A DNA stretch of 48,859 nucleotides from Pseudomonadota bacterium. GTDB taxonomy: Bacteria > Myxococcota > Myxococcia > Myxococcales > Myxococcaceae. Position 1 is the first letter of the stretch, and every line of letters starts with the position of its first letter. Location: contig JAFAAN010000172.1 of the NCBI GenBank assembly GCA_023426545.1, positions 1 through 48,859 of the forward strand, read 5' to 3'. A program made the position numbers and the translations under genes. Positions 33,016-40,893 of the stretch are shown here, in pieces. Under the pieces are notes generated by a model. That model had not been told where the DNA came from and did not search any database. It worked only from the letters and a program-made list of their open reading frames with translations.

Positions 33016-33852
33016 TTGGCTCTGGGCGACGACAGGAAGGTCATCCTCGAGAAGTACGGCCCCTATGTCCGGTCGTTGGCGGCGACCGTGCGCAAGCAGT
33101 TCAACGCCCAGCTCGAGCTGGATGAGCTGCTCGCGTATGGTCAGATAGGGCTCCTCGAGGCCGCCGAGCGGTTCGACCCGAAGGTCGGGGCCAACTTCCT
33201 CACCTTCGCGCACTACCGCATCAAGGGCGCCATCTTCGACGGCCTGCGGAAGATGGGCATCCTCCGGGGCTCGGATGCCCGTAACGCCTTCGTGGGCGAG
33301 CGGGCGGCGGCGTACCTGGGAAATCTTTCGGATCGTGAGGCCGGAGCAGGCAACCGCGGGAGCTCATTCGACGATGATGTGAATGACATCTCGGATGCGG
33401 TGACGGGGTTGGCGATGGTCTTCGCCACCAGCGTGGAGGGGGCCGACTCGGCGGGCTACATCGACGAGTCACTCCCCGCCGACGTCCGGATCGAGCAGGA
33501 GCAGTTGAAGACGCGGGTGCGGGCGGCGATCGAAAAGCTCCCGGAGAAGGAGCGGAAGCTCCTCCTGGGGTACTACTTCCAGGGCCGGACGCTGGAAGAG
33601 GCGGGAGCGGAGATAGGGCAGTCGAAGAGCTGGGCGTCGCGGCTGCATGCGCGCGCAATCGACCGGCTCAAGGAACTCTTGAACGAGGAGGAGGAGCTGC
33701 CTCCTTCTCCGATGGATGCAAGGAGGGTCTCACATGGCGGGTCCGATGGCCGGAGTCTCCGCGGCGCAGGTGGCTCAGCAGAAGCTGCAAGAGCAGGGCG
33801 TCCAGCAGACGAACAAGCAGGGCGCGTCGAAGTTCGACGGAGTTCTCGCTGA
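33016..33852 (+). CDS. FliA/WhiG-type (sigma-28 family) RNA polymerase sigma factor
   Basis: A 278-residue group 3 sigma factor starting at TTG (no in-frame ATG or GTG fits). Regions 1.2-2 are clear: ELDELLAYGQIGLLEAAERF, then FLTFAHYRIKGAIFDGLRKM, the last being the core-binding/-10 recognition part as in FliA and WhiG. Region 3 is shortened and carries an acidic insert (FDDDVNDISDAV). Region 4 reads LPEKERKLLLGYYFQGRTLEEAGAEIGQSKSWASRLHARA, whose helix-turn-helix (EEAGAEIGQSKSWASRL) should read the -35. The last ~45 residues are a low-complexity tail whose codons overlap sctI by 119 bases. A flagellar-class sigma factor inside a T3SS operon suggests stage-specific expression of late secreted genes. 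Confidence 0.85.
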   Translation: MALGDDRKVILEKYGPYVRSLAATVRKQFNAQLELDELLAYGQIGLLEAAERFDPKVGANFLTFAHYRIKGAIFDGLRKMGILRGSDARNAFVGERAAAYLGNLSDREAGAGNRGSSFDDDVNDISDAVTGLAMVFATSVEGADSAGYIDESLPADVRIEQEQLKTRVRAAIEKLPEKERKLLLGYYFQGRTLEEAGAEIGQSKSWASRLHARAIDRLKELLNEEEELPPSPMDARRVSHGGSDGRSLRGAGGSAEAARAGRPADEQAGRVEVRRSSR

Positions 33853-34291
33853 CAAGGCGCAGGGCGCGGGCCAGGTGGACGCGGCCCAGCAGGTCAACAA
33901 GGCCCAGGCGGCCCAGGCCACGCAGCGCACGGACGCCGTGCGTCAGGTGGAGACCGTCAACAAGACGGAGAAGGCCGCCCTCAACAAGGTGCACGGCGCC
34001 CAGGAGTCGGTGACGACGAAGGCGGCCGAGCCGGTGGTGGCCAAGGCCGAGGCGTCCAAGTCGTCCCGCGCGGGCGACATGATGCAGCAGATCGTCGGTG
34101 ACCTGGAGAAGGGTCAGGTCAACCTGGAGCACATCATCAAGCAGGCCTCCAGCGGGAAGCAGTTCTCCAACGCGGAGCTGCTGTCGCTCCAGGCCTCCAT
34201 GTACCAGTACACGCAGCAGCTGGACCTGACGAGCAAGGTCGTGGAGAAGGCCACCACCGGCTTGAAGGACGTCGTCAAGACCCAGGTGTAG
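33734..34291 (+). CDS. sctI: T3SS inner-rod protein SctI
   Basis: A 185-residue protein; the first ~100 residues are Gln/Ala/Lys-rich and probably disordered. The C-terminal ~80 residues hold the family signature: FSNAELLSLQASMYQYTQQ followed by LTSKVVEKATTGLKDVVKTQV, quoted as two parts. A helix with L-x-x-LQ-x-x-x-YQ and a terminal SKVVxKATxGLKxxxxTQV is diagnostic of YscI/PrgJ-type inner rods, the T3SS counterpart of FliE. The start is the ATG at 33734 after AAGGAGG; the ATG at 33716 lacks a site. It overlaps the sigma-factor gene. The long N-terminus is larger than in PrgJ (about 100 residues). It should polymerise inside the basal body. Confidence 0.85.
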   Translation: MAGPMAGVSAAQVAQQKLQEQGVQQTNKQGASKFDGVLADKAQGAGQVDAAQQVNKAQAAQATQRTDAVRQVETVNKTEKAALNKVHGAQESVTTKAAEPVVAKAEASKSSRAGDMMQQIVGDLEKGQVNLEHIIKQASSGKQFSNAELLSLQASMYQYTQQLDLTSKVVEKATTGLKDVVKTQV

Positions 34292-34326
34292 CAGGCCCAC
34301 CCCCGGCCTCCGGTGGCGCGCCTTCC

Positions 34327-34377
34327 GAAGGGCGGTCCCTCCCCTACTCCCGGGAGGGGGCGCCCTTCCGCGTTTTT
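34327..34377 (+). terminator. Rho-independent terminator between sctI and sctJ
   Basis: GAAGGGCGGTCCCTCCC (34327-34343) pairs with the segment ending GGGAGGGGGCGCCCTTCC (34352-34369), a stem of about 17 bp with one mismatch and one wobble, followed at once by CGTTTTT (34371-34377). It is the only strong hairpin plus T-tract in the middle of the locus and lies 29 bases before the sctJ ATG. Confidence 0.7.
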
Positions 34378-34405
34378 CGGGGGCCTAGTAAGCTCCGACC
34401 CGCCC

Positions 34406-35218
34406 ATGATTCGCCGACCGCACGCGTTTGCCGCCCCGCTTCTGGCCCTCCTCTTCCTGACGGGCTGCCACATCGAGCTCCAGCACGCGCTGAGCGAGGC
34501 GGACGCCAACGAAATCTACGTCCTGCTCAGCAAGAACGGCATCAACGCCAAGAAGGAAAAGGAGGAGGGCGGCAACGAGGTGCGGTTCATGATCACCGTG
34601 CCCAAGGCGGATGCCGCCCAGGCGGCGGAGCTGCTCAAGCTCAACTCGCTGCCGCGCCCGGTGGAGAAGGGCCTGGCCCACTTCGCCAAGGGCAGCATGG
34701 TGCCCACTGCCACGGAGGAGCGCGCCATGTTCCTCAAGGCGATGGGCGGCGAGGTCTCCAACGCCCTCAATCAGATTGACGGCGTGCTGGAGGCGCGCGC
34801 CATCGTGATGGTTCCGGAGAACAACGACCTGACGCAGCCGGAGAACAAGCCGATGCCCTCCGCGTCGGTGTTCATCAAGTTCCGCCCCGGCGAGGGGGGC
34901 AAGCCGCCCATCGACGCCGCCACGGTCCAGCAGTTCGCGGCCACCGCGGTGCCGGAGCTGAAGCCCAGCGCGGTGACGGTGCTGATGACGCAGGCGCTCC
35001 CGCCGTCGGCGGAGACCGACTCGGCGAGCCGCCTGCAGGACGTGCTGGGCCTGCGGATGACGGCCGCCAGCGCCAGCCAGTTCAAGGTCATGTTCGCGGG
35101 CGCCTTCGTGCTGGTGCTGGCGATGATGGGCCTGACGCTGTGGACCTTCATGCGCGGCGGCTCCAGTGCGCCAGCGCCTCGCGCCGGAGGTCGCGCGCGC
35201 GGTCGTCCCGAGGCCTGA
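34406..35218 (+). CDS. sctJ: T3SS inner-membrane ring lipoprotein SctJ
   Basis: A 270-residue YscJ/PrgK-type lipoprotein. The lipobox LFLTGC (Cys21) fixes the start at 34406; in-frame codons upstream overlap the terminator. The periplasmic ring-building domains follow: HIELQHALSEADANEIYVLL is the classic first helix, then the linker and the second domain with DGVLEARAIVMVPENNDL and SASVFIKFRPG. A C-terminal transmembrane helix (residues about 226-248) anchors it, and a short basic tail ends it. FliF, its flagellar counterpart, is twice as long and has no lipobox, so this marks the system as non-flagellar. A TAGTAAGCT element lies about 20 bases upstream. Confidence 0.95.
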   Translation: MIRRPHAFAAPLLALLFLTGCHIELQHALSEADANEIYVLLSKNGINAKKEKEEGGNEVRFMITVPKADAAQAAELLKLNSLPRPVEKGLAHFAKGSMVPTATEERAMFLKAMGGEVSNALNQIDGVLEARAIVMVPENNDLTQPENKPMPSASVFIKFRPGEGGKPPIDAATVQQFAATAVPELKPSAVTVLMTQALPPSAETDSASRLQDVLGLRMTAASASQFKVMFAGAFVLVLAMMGLTLWTFMRGGSSAPAPRAGGRARGRPEA

Positions 35219-35289
35219 CGCCCCGGCCCCTCACGGTGGGGCCTTCCTCCCTCTCCCAGCGGGCGCCCATGGGGCCCGCGAGGTGACGT

Positions 35290-37374
35290 TTGGACTCGTT
35301 CTTCACCTCGCTCAACAAGCGCCAGAGCATGCTGCTCCTGACGGCCGTGACGTTCTGCGGCCAGGAGAGCCTCGGCGCGTTGGAGCACCTCCCGGAAGAG
35401 GAGGGGGCGCTGCTGCGTCATCGCGCGCAGGAGTTGCTGCAGATTCCGCGCGAGAAGCGCATCCCGGCGCTGGTCCAGGAGATCAAGCGGCTGGTGAAGG
35501 ACCGCCGTGGCCAGCTCTGGAGCGCGGAGCCGGAGCGGCTGGCCGCGCTGCTGCAACGTGAGCGGGGCGCGCTGGTGGAGGTGGTGCTGCGCGCGCTGCC
35601 GGGCGCGCTGGCGGACGCCGTGCGCACGCACCTGCCTCCCTCCCGCGTGAAGCTGACGCGCGAGGTGCGGCCGCAGGTCCTCGACATCGTCCGGTGGAAG
35701 CTGGAGGAGCTGTTCGCGCGCGAGGTCGCGGGGCAGGAGGCCACCGGCTTCAAGTTCGCGGACGTGCTCCAGCTCCAGCAGCGCGAGCTGCTCACCATGT
35801 GTGACCGATTGGGCGCGCGCGTGCTGGGGCCGGCCCTGGCCGGGTTGCCCGACGCGGAGCGGGAGGCGCTGCTGGAGCCGCTGCCGCCCGACCTGAAGCT
35901 GCTGGCGACCAAGGCCGTGGCGGCCAACGCGCCGCGGAAGCTGCCGGAGGAGGACGCCCGCGCCCAACTGGAGCAGCACGACGGCCTGACGCGGCCCGCG
36001 GGCGCCCTGCGCAGCGCGGGGGCGCAGCGACTGGCGCGCGCCTGTGTGGCGCAGTCGCCGGAGTTCGCCGCGCGCATGCTGGAGAAGTACCGGGGCGAGT
36101 TCGGCAGCCTCCTGGCGAAGTGGGTTCGCGAGGAGCGGGTGCGCCCCACGGCGCGCGGAGACGGCGGCCGGACCGACATCGTCATGGACCTGGAGCGGCT
36201 GGCGCTGCGGGGGCTCATCGAGCGCCCGGTCCGTCTGGCGTCGCCCCCGCCGCCACGCCAGTCCGCCGTCCTCCCGCCTCCGCCGGGCGCGCGCAAGGCC
36301 GCTGCGGCGGCGGGTGCGCCCGCCAAGGCTCCGCCGCCGGAGGGGAGCGCCGTCCAGGAGGTGCCGACGCGGCCTCCGGTCCGGGGACAGGCCCCTGGGG
36401 GGCCTCGCCCGGCAGGGGCCGCGCCAGCCCGGCGCGACTTCATGGCCGAGCGCGCGGCCCGGAACGCCGGTGTGCTGTCGTCGCGAGCGCCGTCCCGCGT
36501 GTCCACGCCCGCGAAGCGGGAGGATGGCTCCGCCGTGCACCGCGCCCCGGTCCGGCGTGACGGCGCGAACGCGGGGGCCGTGGGGGCGCGCCCCGCTGCG
36601 GACGGGCCCGACACGCGGCCTCCGCGCGCGGATCCAGAGGGCGTGCGCATCGGTCCGCCGCCTTCTCGCCTGGGACAGCGGGGGAGCCGGCCCCGGCCAC
36701 AGGACCCCGGGGCGCCGCCGGAGCGCTCGCGGGTGGCGGAGGGCTCCCGCGTGCATCCGCGCGCCGCGGAGGAGCGCTCCCGCGTCCAGGCGGGAGCCCA
36801 GGATGAGCGTTCGCGGGTGGCCGAGGGCTCACGCGTCCACGCGCGCCCCGCCGACGAGCGCTCGCGGGTGGCGGAGGGCTCGCGGGTCCAGCAGCCGGTG
36901 CCCCCGGACGAGCGTTCGCGCGTCGCCGGCGCCTCCCGCGTCCAGCAGCGGCCTTCGGAGGAGCGCTCCCGTGTGGCCTCCCGGGTGCAGCAGCGGCCCT
37001 CGGAGGAGCTGTCCCGCGCGTCCCGCGTGGAGCGCCCGGCCGATGAGCTTTCACGCGCGTCTCGCGTCCGGCCCCGGGCGGAGGCTCCGCCCTCGGACCG
37101 CGAGCAGTCGGAGGTCTCCCGGGTGGTCCGCTCGCGCGCGTCTGGCCCGCCAGGGGGCGGGCGGGGACGGGCCCCGGAGCCGGCGGAGCCGGAGCGGCCC
37201 CCGAAGGTGCTGGTGGGGCGGGCCGTGACCTCCCCGTCGCTGGCGCCCATGCCCAAGCCGAAGCCCCGGAGCGAGGGCACGGCCGTGCAGCGCCGGCCCC
37301 GCGCCCCATCGGAGGCCGACCGCCCGGCGACTCCGGGGGCGGGGGGACGTGGACCCAGGGGCGGAACGCGCTAG
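35290..37374 (+). CDS. FliG-like protein in the SctK position, with a long repetitive tail
   Basis: A 694-residue protein starting at TTG after GAGGTGA. Residues 1-65 resemble the FliG N-domain (MLLLTAVTFCGQESLGALEHLPEEE). Residues about 80-120 resemble the FliG middle domain (PERLAALLQRERGALVEVVL then RALPGALADAVRTHL). Residues about 153-210 resemble FliG-C (FKFADVLQLQQRELLTMCDR, then LAGLPDAEREALLEPLPP). From about 315 onward it is Pro/Ala/Arg-rich and disordered, and from 477 to 618 it repeats ERSRV-type units. SctK of known T3SSs sits between sctJ and sctL as here but is short and hard to recognise as FliG. By eye the Asp pair of the FliG torque helix is missing. It likely links the SctJ ring to the SctQ pods. 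Confidence 0.65.
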   Translation: MDSFFTSLNKRQSMLLLTAVTFCGQESLGALEHLPEEEGALLRHRAQELLQIPREKRIPALVQEIKRLVKDRRGQLWSAEPERLAALLQRERGALVEVVLRALPGALADAVRTHLPPSRVKLTREVRPQVLDIVRWKLEELFAREVAGQEATGFKFADVLQLQQRELLTMCDRLGARVLGPALAGLPDAEREALLEPLPPDLKLLATKAVAANAPRKLPEEDARAQLEQHDGLTRPAGALRSAGAQRLARACVAQSPEFAARMLEKYRGEFGSLLAKWVREERVRPTARGDGGRTDIVMDLERLALRGLIERPVRLASPPPPRQSAVLPPPPGARKAAAAAGAPAKAPPPEGSAVQEVPTRPPVRGQAPGGPRPAGAAPARRDFMAERAARNAGVLSSRAPSRVSTPAKREDGSAVHRAPVRRDGANAGAVGARPAADGPDTRPPRADPEGVRIGPPPSRLGQRGSRPRPQDPGAPPERSRVAEGSRVHPRAAEERSRVQAGAQDERSRVAEGSRVHARPADERSRVAEGSRVQQPVPPDERSRVAGASRVQQRPSEERSRVASRVQQRPSEELSRASRVERPADELSRASRVRPRAEAPPSDREQSEVSRVVRSRASGPPGGGRGRAPEPAEPERPPKVLVGRAVTSPSLAPMPKPKPRSEGTAVQRRPRAPSEADRPATPGAGGRGPRGGTR
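36717..37145 (+). repeat. Degenerate ERSRV repeat array in the FliG-like protein
   Basis: About nine units of ERSRVAEGSRVxxRPAD or shortened forms (ERSRVAGASRV, ERSRVASRV, ELSRASRV, EQSEVSRV) follow one another. The charge pattern Glu-Arg-x-Arg repeats every 11-17 residues. The units shorten toward the 3' end. Confidence 0.75.
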
Positions 37375-37398
37375 CATCCGGTCCGCAAGGAGCGGCCC

Positions 37399-38070
37399 AT
37401 GGCGATCGGCAAGGTGATCAGAGGTGATGGGACGGCGGAGCCGGCGCACGCGCCCGAGCGTCCCGTGCTGCGTCCTCCTCGTGCGGGGGTGATGAACGCC
37501 GAGGTCTTCGAGGCCCGGCAGGGCGCCTCGGCCATCCTGGAGGAAGCGCAGCGCGAGAAGGAGCGCATCCTGGCGGAGGCGCAGCGCGAGCGCGAGGAGC
37601 TGCTCGCGAAGACGCGCGAGCAGGGGCGTCAGGAAGGCCTGGCGCAGGCCACGGAGATCCTCCTCCGCGCGAAGATGCAGGCGGGGGAGGTGCTTGGCTC
37701 CCACGAGCAGGATGTCATCGCGCTGTCGCTGAAGGTGGCGGAGAAGATCATCGGCCGGAGCCTGGAGCAGGACCCGGAGCTGACGGTGGAGCTGTGCGCG
37801 TCCGCCATCGAGAACCTGCGCAGCGCCCGCTCCATGGTGCTGCGGGTCCACCCGAAGACGGCCGCGGTGCTCCGCGCCAAGAAGCCCGTCCTCATGGAGC
37901 TCATCGGCCGCGCGGTGGACCTGGCCATCCGGGAAGACCCCGAGGTCGCCCCCGTGGGCTGCATCGTCCAGACGGAGTTCGGCACGGTGGACGCCCAGCT
38001 GCCCACGCAGCTGGAGATGCTCCAGAACGTCCTGCTGCCGGACACCGCGCGCAAGGAAGGTCCGGCGTGA
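37399..38070 (+). CDS. sctL: T3SS stator protein SctL (FliH homologue)
   Basis: A 223-residue cytoplasmic peripheral protein. Residues about 45-90 are a charged coiled coil (EEAQREKERILAEAQRERE), as in all FliH/YscL proteins. The folded C-terminal half has ALSLKVAEKIIGRSLEQDPE and the closing motif IVQTEFGTVDAQLPTQLEML, which matches the xxDASLxxQLExL signature. It binds and restrains the SctN ATPase and links it to SctQ. An AAGGAGCGG site lies before the ATG. It begins 24 bases after the FliG-like gene and 24 before sctN, an operon-like spacing. Confidence 0.93.
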   Translation: MAIGKVIRGDGTAEPAHAPERPVLRPPRAGVMNAEVFEARQGASAILEEAQREKERILAEAQREREELLAKTREQGRQEGLAQATEILLRAKMQAGEVLGSHEQDVIALSLKVAEKIIGRSLEQDPELTVELCASAIENLRSARSMVLRVHPKTAAVLRAKKPVLMELIGRAVDLAIREDPEVAPVGCIVQTEFGTVDAQLPTQLEMLQNVLLPDTARKEGPA

Positions 38071-38094
38071 GCCGGAGCGTCAAGGGACACGCCC

Positions 38095-39408
38095 ATGGCC
38101 ATTGACCTCTCGCGGTACTTCGACCTCATCAAGGAAGCCCAGGTCGTGCGCGTGCGCGGCCGCGTCACCGAGCTGACGGGCCTCATCATCAAGGCCAGCG
38201 TGCCCAACGTCCGCGTGGGCGAGCTGGTGCTCATCAAGAGCCGCAACCGGGGCGCGGTGAAGGCGGAGGTGGTGGGCTTCCAGGGGGATGAGGTGATGCT
38301 CATGCCCCTGGGCGAGCTGCACGGCATCGGCCCGGACAGCGAGGTCATCCCCACCGGCAAGCCGCTGAGCATCAAGTGCGGAGAGGCCCTGCTGGGGCGC
38401 GTGCTCAACGGCATCGGCGAGCCCATGGACGGGCAGCCCCTGCCAGAGGAGGGGCTCATCGACTGGTCCGTGGACCGCGACTGCCCGGACCCCTTCACGC
38501 GCCAGCGCATCGAGCGCCCGCTGCCCCTGGGCGTGCGCTGCATCGACGGCCTGCTGACGGTGGGCGAGGGCCAGCGCGTGGGCCTCTTCGCCGGCTCCGG
38601 CGTCGGTAAATCCACGCTGATGGGGCAGATTGCCCGGAACACCCAGGCGGACCTCTGCGTGGTGGCCCTCATCGGCGAGCGTGGCCGCGAGGTGCGCGAG
38701 TTCATCGAGGACGCCATGGGCGAGGAGGGCATGAAGCGCTCCGTGCTGGTGTGCGCCACCTCCGACCAGCCCAGCCTCGTGCGCCTGCGCGCCGCCTACG
38801 TGGCCACCGCCATCGCCGAGTACTTCCGCGAGCGCGGCGGCAACGTGCTCTTCATGCTGGACACCGTGACGCGTCTGGCGCGCGCCCAGCGTGAGATTGG
38901 CCTCGCCGTGGGGGAGCCCCCGGCCCGCCAGGGCTATCCGCCGAGCGTGTTCTCCATGCTGCCGCGCATCCTGGAGCGCACCGGCAACTCGGAGAAGGGC
39001 AAGTGCACCGCCATCTACACCTGCCTCGTGGCCGGCGGTGACATGGAAGAGCCCATCGCCGACGAGGTCCGCGGTATCCTCGACGGCCACTTCATCCTCA
39101 ACCGCGCCCTGGGCGAGCGGAACCAGTGGCCGGCCATGGACGTGCTCGCCAGCCTCAGCCGTGTGATGAGCGGCATCGTCTCCAAGGACCACAAGAAGGC
39201 GGCGGGGCGCCTGCGCGAGCTGCTCTCCACGTATGAGAAGCAGCGCGACCTCATCCTGCTGGGGGCCTACCAGTACGGGACGGATCCCCGCACGGACCAG
39301 GCCATCGACAAGTACGACGCCATCATCGACTTCCTCAAGCAGGACACCCACTCGAACTCGGCCTTCGAGGACACGGTGTCGCAGCTCATCGCCCTGTTCG
39401 ACGAGTGA
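38095..39408 (+). CDS. sctN: T3SS ATPase SctN
   Basis: A 437-residue FliI/YscN-type hexameric ATPase. An N-terminal beta-barrel (residues 1-95), then the nucleotide-binding domain with Walker A AGSGVGKST (about residues 165-173), the family motif GERGREVREF and Walker B region VLFMLDTVTRLARAQRE, and PPARQGYPPSVFSMLPRILER, are followed by a helical C-domain. It strips chaperones and unfolds substrates at the base of the export gate. Length and motif spacing are standard. The sequence is more FliI-like in its middle (GEPPARQGYPPSVF) but both families share that motif. Confidence 0.96.
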   Translation: MAIDLSRYFDLIKEAQVVRVRGRVTELTGLIIKASVPNVRVGELVLIKSRNRGAVKAEVVGFQGDEVMLMPLGELHGIGPDSEVIPTGKPLSIKCGEALLGRVLNGIGEPMDGQPLPEEGLIDWSVDRDCPDPFTRQRIERPLPLGVRCIDGLLTVGEGQRVGLFAGSGVGKSTLMGQIARNTQADLCVVALIGERGREVREFIEDAMGEEGMKRSVLVCATSDQPSLVRLRAAYVATAIAEYFRERGGNVLFMLDTVTRLARAQREIGLAVGEPPARQGYPPSVFSMLPRILERTGNSEKGKCTAIYTCLVAGGDMEEPIADEVRGILDGHFILNRALGERNQWPAMDVLASLSRVMSGIVSKDHKKAAGRLRELLSTYEKQRDLILLGAYQYGTDPRTDQAIDKYDAIIDFLKQDTHSNSAFEDTVSQLIALFDE

Positions 39409-39459
39409 AGCGCGGGCCAGGGGTGCGCGGCGGGGATTCCGGGGTAGGATGGGGTCACC

Positions 39460-39948
39460 ATGCCCCCGTACCGGTTGCAGGCCCTGCAGGACATTCGCGC
39501 ACGGGCCAAGGAAGAGGCGGAGCAGGCCTTCTCCTCCGCCATCAAGGCCCTGGAGAAGGAGAAGGCGGAGCTCCAGCGTCTCATCGATGACCTGGAGCAG
39601 CGCAAGCGTGAGCGCAAGGCGAGGGTGGCCGCCTACCTGAAGGAGGTCATGTTCAAGGGCGCCGGCATCAACGGCATGAACATGATGAACCGCTTCGAGG
39701 AGCGCCTGAAGGACGAGGAGGCGCAGGTGGCGCTGGACGTGGAGCGCCAGCGGGAGGCCGTCAAGGTGGCCGAGCGGCTGGTGGAGCAGCGCCGGCGGGA
39801 GATGGCTGACGCGGCCAAGGAGCTGAAGGCCATCGAGAAGCACCGCGAGAACTGGCAGAAGCAGGTGAAATACGAGCGGCAACAGCGTGAGGAGCTGAAC
39901 CAGGAGGAGATTGGCAACGCCTTGTTCCTGGCGCGCCAGCGCAAGTAA
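39460..39948 (+). CDS. sctO: T3SS stalk protein SctO (FliJ-like)
   Basis: A 162-residue protein, almost entirely a two-helix coiled coil. MPPYRLQALQDIRARAKEEA starts the first helix and the second ends in EEIGNALFLARQRK. Length, YRLQ-type N-terminus and position right after the ATPase gene match FliJ/YscO, which inserts into the ATPase ring like a central stalk. Met-rich GMNMMNRFEERL marks the turn. A TAGGAT element and no clear ribosome site lie in the 51 bases upstream. Confidence 0.85.
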   Translation: MPPYRLQALQDIRARAKEEAEQAFSSAIKALEKEKAELQRLIDDLEQRKRERKARVAAYLKEVMFKGAGINGMNMMNRFEERLKDEEAQVALDVERQREAVKVAERLVEQRRREMADAAKELKAIEKHRENWQKQVKYERQQREELNQEEIGNALFLARQRK

Positions 39949-39981
39949 CCTGCGACTTCCTCAACCCCCTGGAATGACGTC

Positions 39982-40893
39982 ATGAGCCGAGTTGACGACG
40001 ATCGCGAAGCAGCGCGCATGGCCGAGCGCCTCCTCCAGGAGAAGCGGCTCGCCGAGGGCCAGGCCAAGAAGCGCCAGGAGGGGGCCTCCGCCTTCCAACG
40101 GCTGATGCAGCAGGCCCAGCAGCCGCCTCCAGCCCCGGGCCAGGCGCCCGCGCAGCCCCAGCAGCAGGGAGGGCTGGCGCGAGCGGTGCTCGCCCGGGCC
40201 ACTCAACAGGGCAAGACGTTCGGGGAGCGGGTGCAGCAGGAGCAGCAGCCCGCCACGAAGGAACTGGCCCAGCCGCACACCCAGTCCCTGGGACAGGCCC
40301 AGTCCTCCGAGGCCCGGGGGGGCTCCCGCGCGTCGGACGCCCGGGACGCGCGGCGGACCGACGACAAGCGGACCACCGAGAGCCGCGAGAAGGACCTGGG
40401 CAAGGCCGAGTCCGCCCTGGGGCAGGTCAGCTCCGAGCGCGGCGCCGCCATTCGGGCCGACGCCGACGCGGGCGGCGGCAAGGGCAGCGGCGGCGGCAAG
40501 GACAAGAAGGAAGGCGGCTCGGAGACCATGGGCCCCGGCTTCCGCTTCAACCCGGCGCTGATGGCGCCGGTGCCGGTGGCCAAGCCGAAGGACACCGCGG
40601 GCTCGGAGCGCCTGCGCGCCCTGGCCAGCGAGATTGCGCAGAAAATCGTGGACCGGGTGCGGGTGGGGACGAACGCCGCCGGCAACGCGGAGTTCCAGAT
40701 CGACCTGCGTGGCGACGTGCTCAGCGGCTTGTCCATCAAGGTCAGCGCGCGCAACGGGAAGATCTCCGCCACCTTCAGCGGCAGCAACCGCGAGGTGCTC
40801 AAGCAGCTCGAAGAGGCGAGTGAAGGGCTCCGCACGGCGCTCAATGGCCGGGGCCTCCGGCTCGAGGACGTCCGCTTCGAGGCCAAGACATGA
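39982..40893 (+). CDS. sctP: T3SS length-control protein SctP (FliK-like C-domain)
   Basis: A 303-residue protein. Residues 1-200 are Gln/Ala/Arg/Lys/Gly-rich and disordered (AGGGKGSGGGKDKKEGG). The last ~85 are folded: ERLRALASEIAQKIVDRVRV, then FQIDLRGDVLSGLSIKVSAR, and NREVLKQLEEASEGLRTALN. The strand-turn-strand with V-L-x-GLS followed by a helix with LRxxLxxxGL is the FliK/YscP substrate-switch domain. These proteins measure hook or needle length and flip SctU specificity. Its position after the FliJ-like gene is that of fliK. Its last bases overlap the sctQ start (ATGA). Confidence 0.8.
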   Translation: MSRVDDDREAARMAERLLQEKRLAEGQAKKRQEGASAFQRLMQQAQQPPPAPGQAPAQPQQQGGLARAVLARATQQGKTFGERVQQEQQPATKELAQPHTQSLGQAQSSEARGGSRASDARDARRTDDKRTTESREKDLGKAESALGQVSSERGAAIRADADAGGGKGSGGGKDKKEGGSETMGPGFRFNPALMAPVPVAKPKDTAGSERLRALASEIAQKIVDRVRVGTNAAGNAEFQIDLRGDVLSGLSIKVSARNGKISATFSGSNREVLKQLEEASEGLRTALNGRGLRLEDVRFEAKT

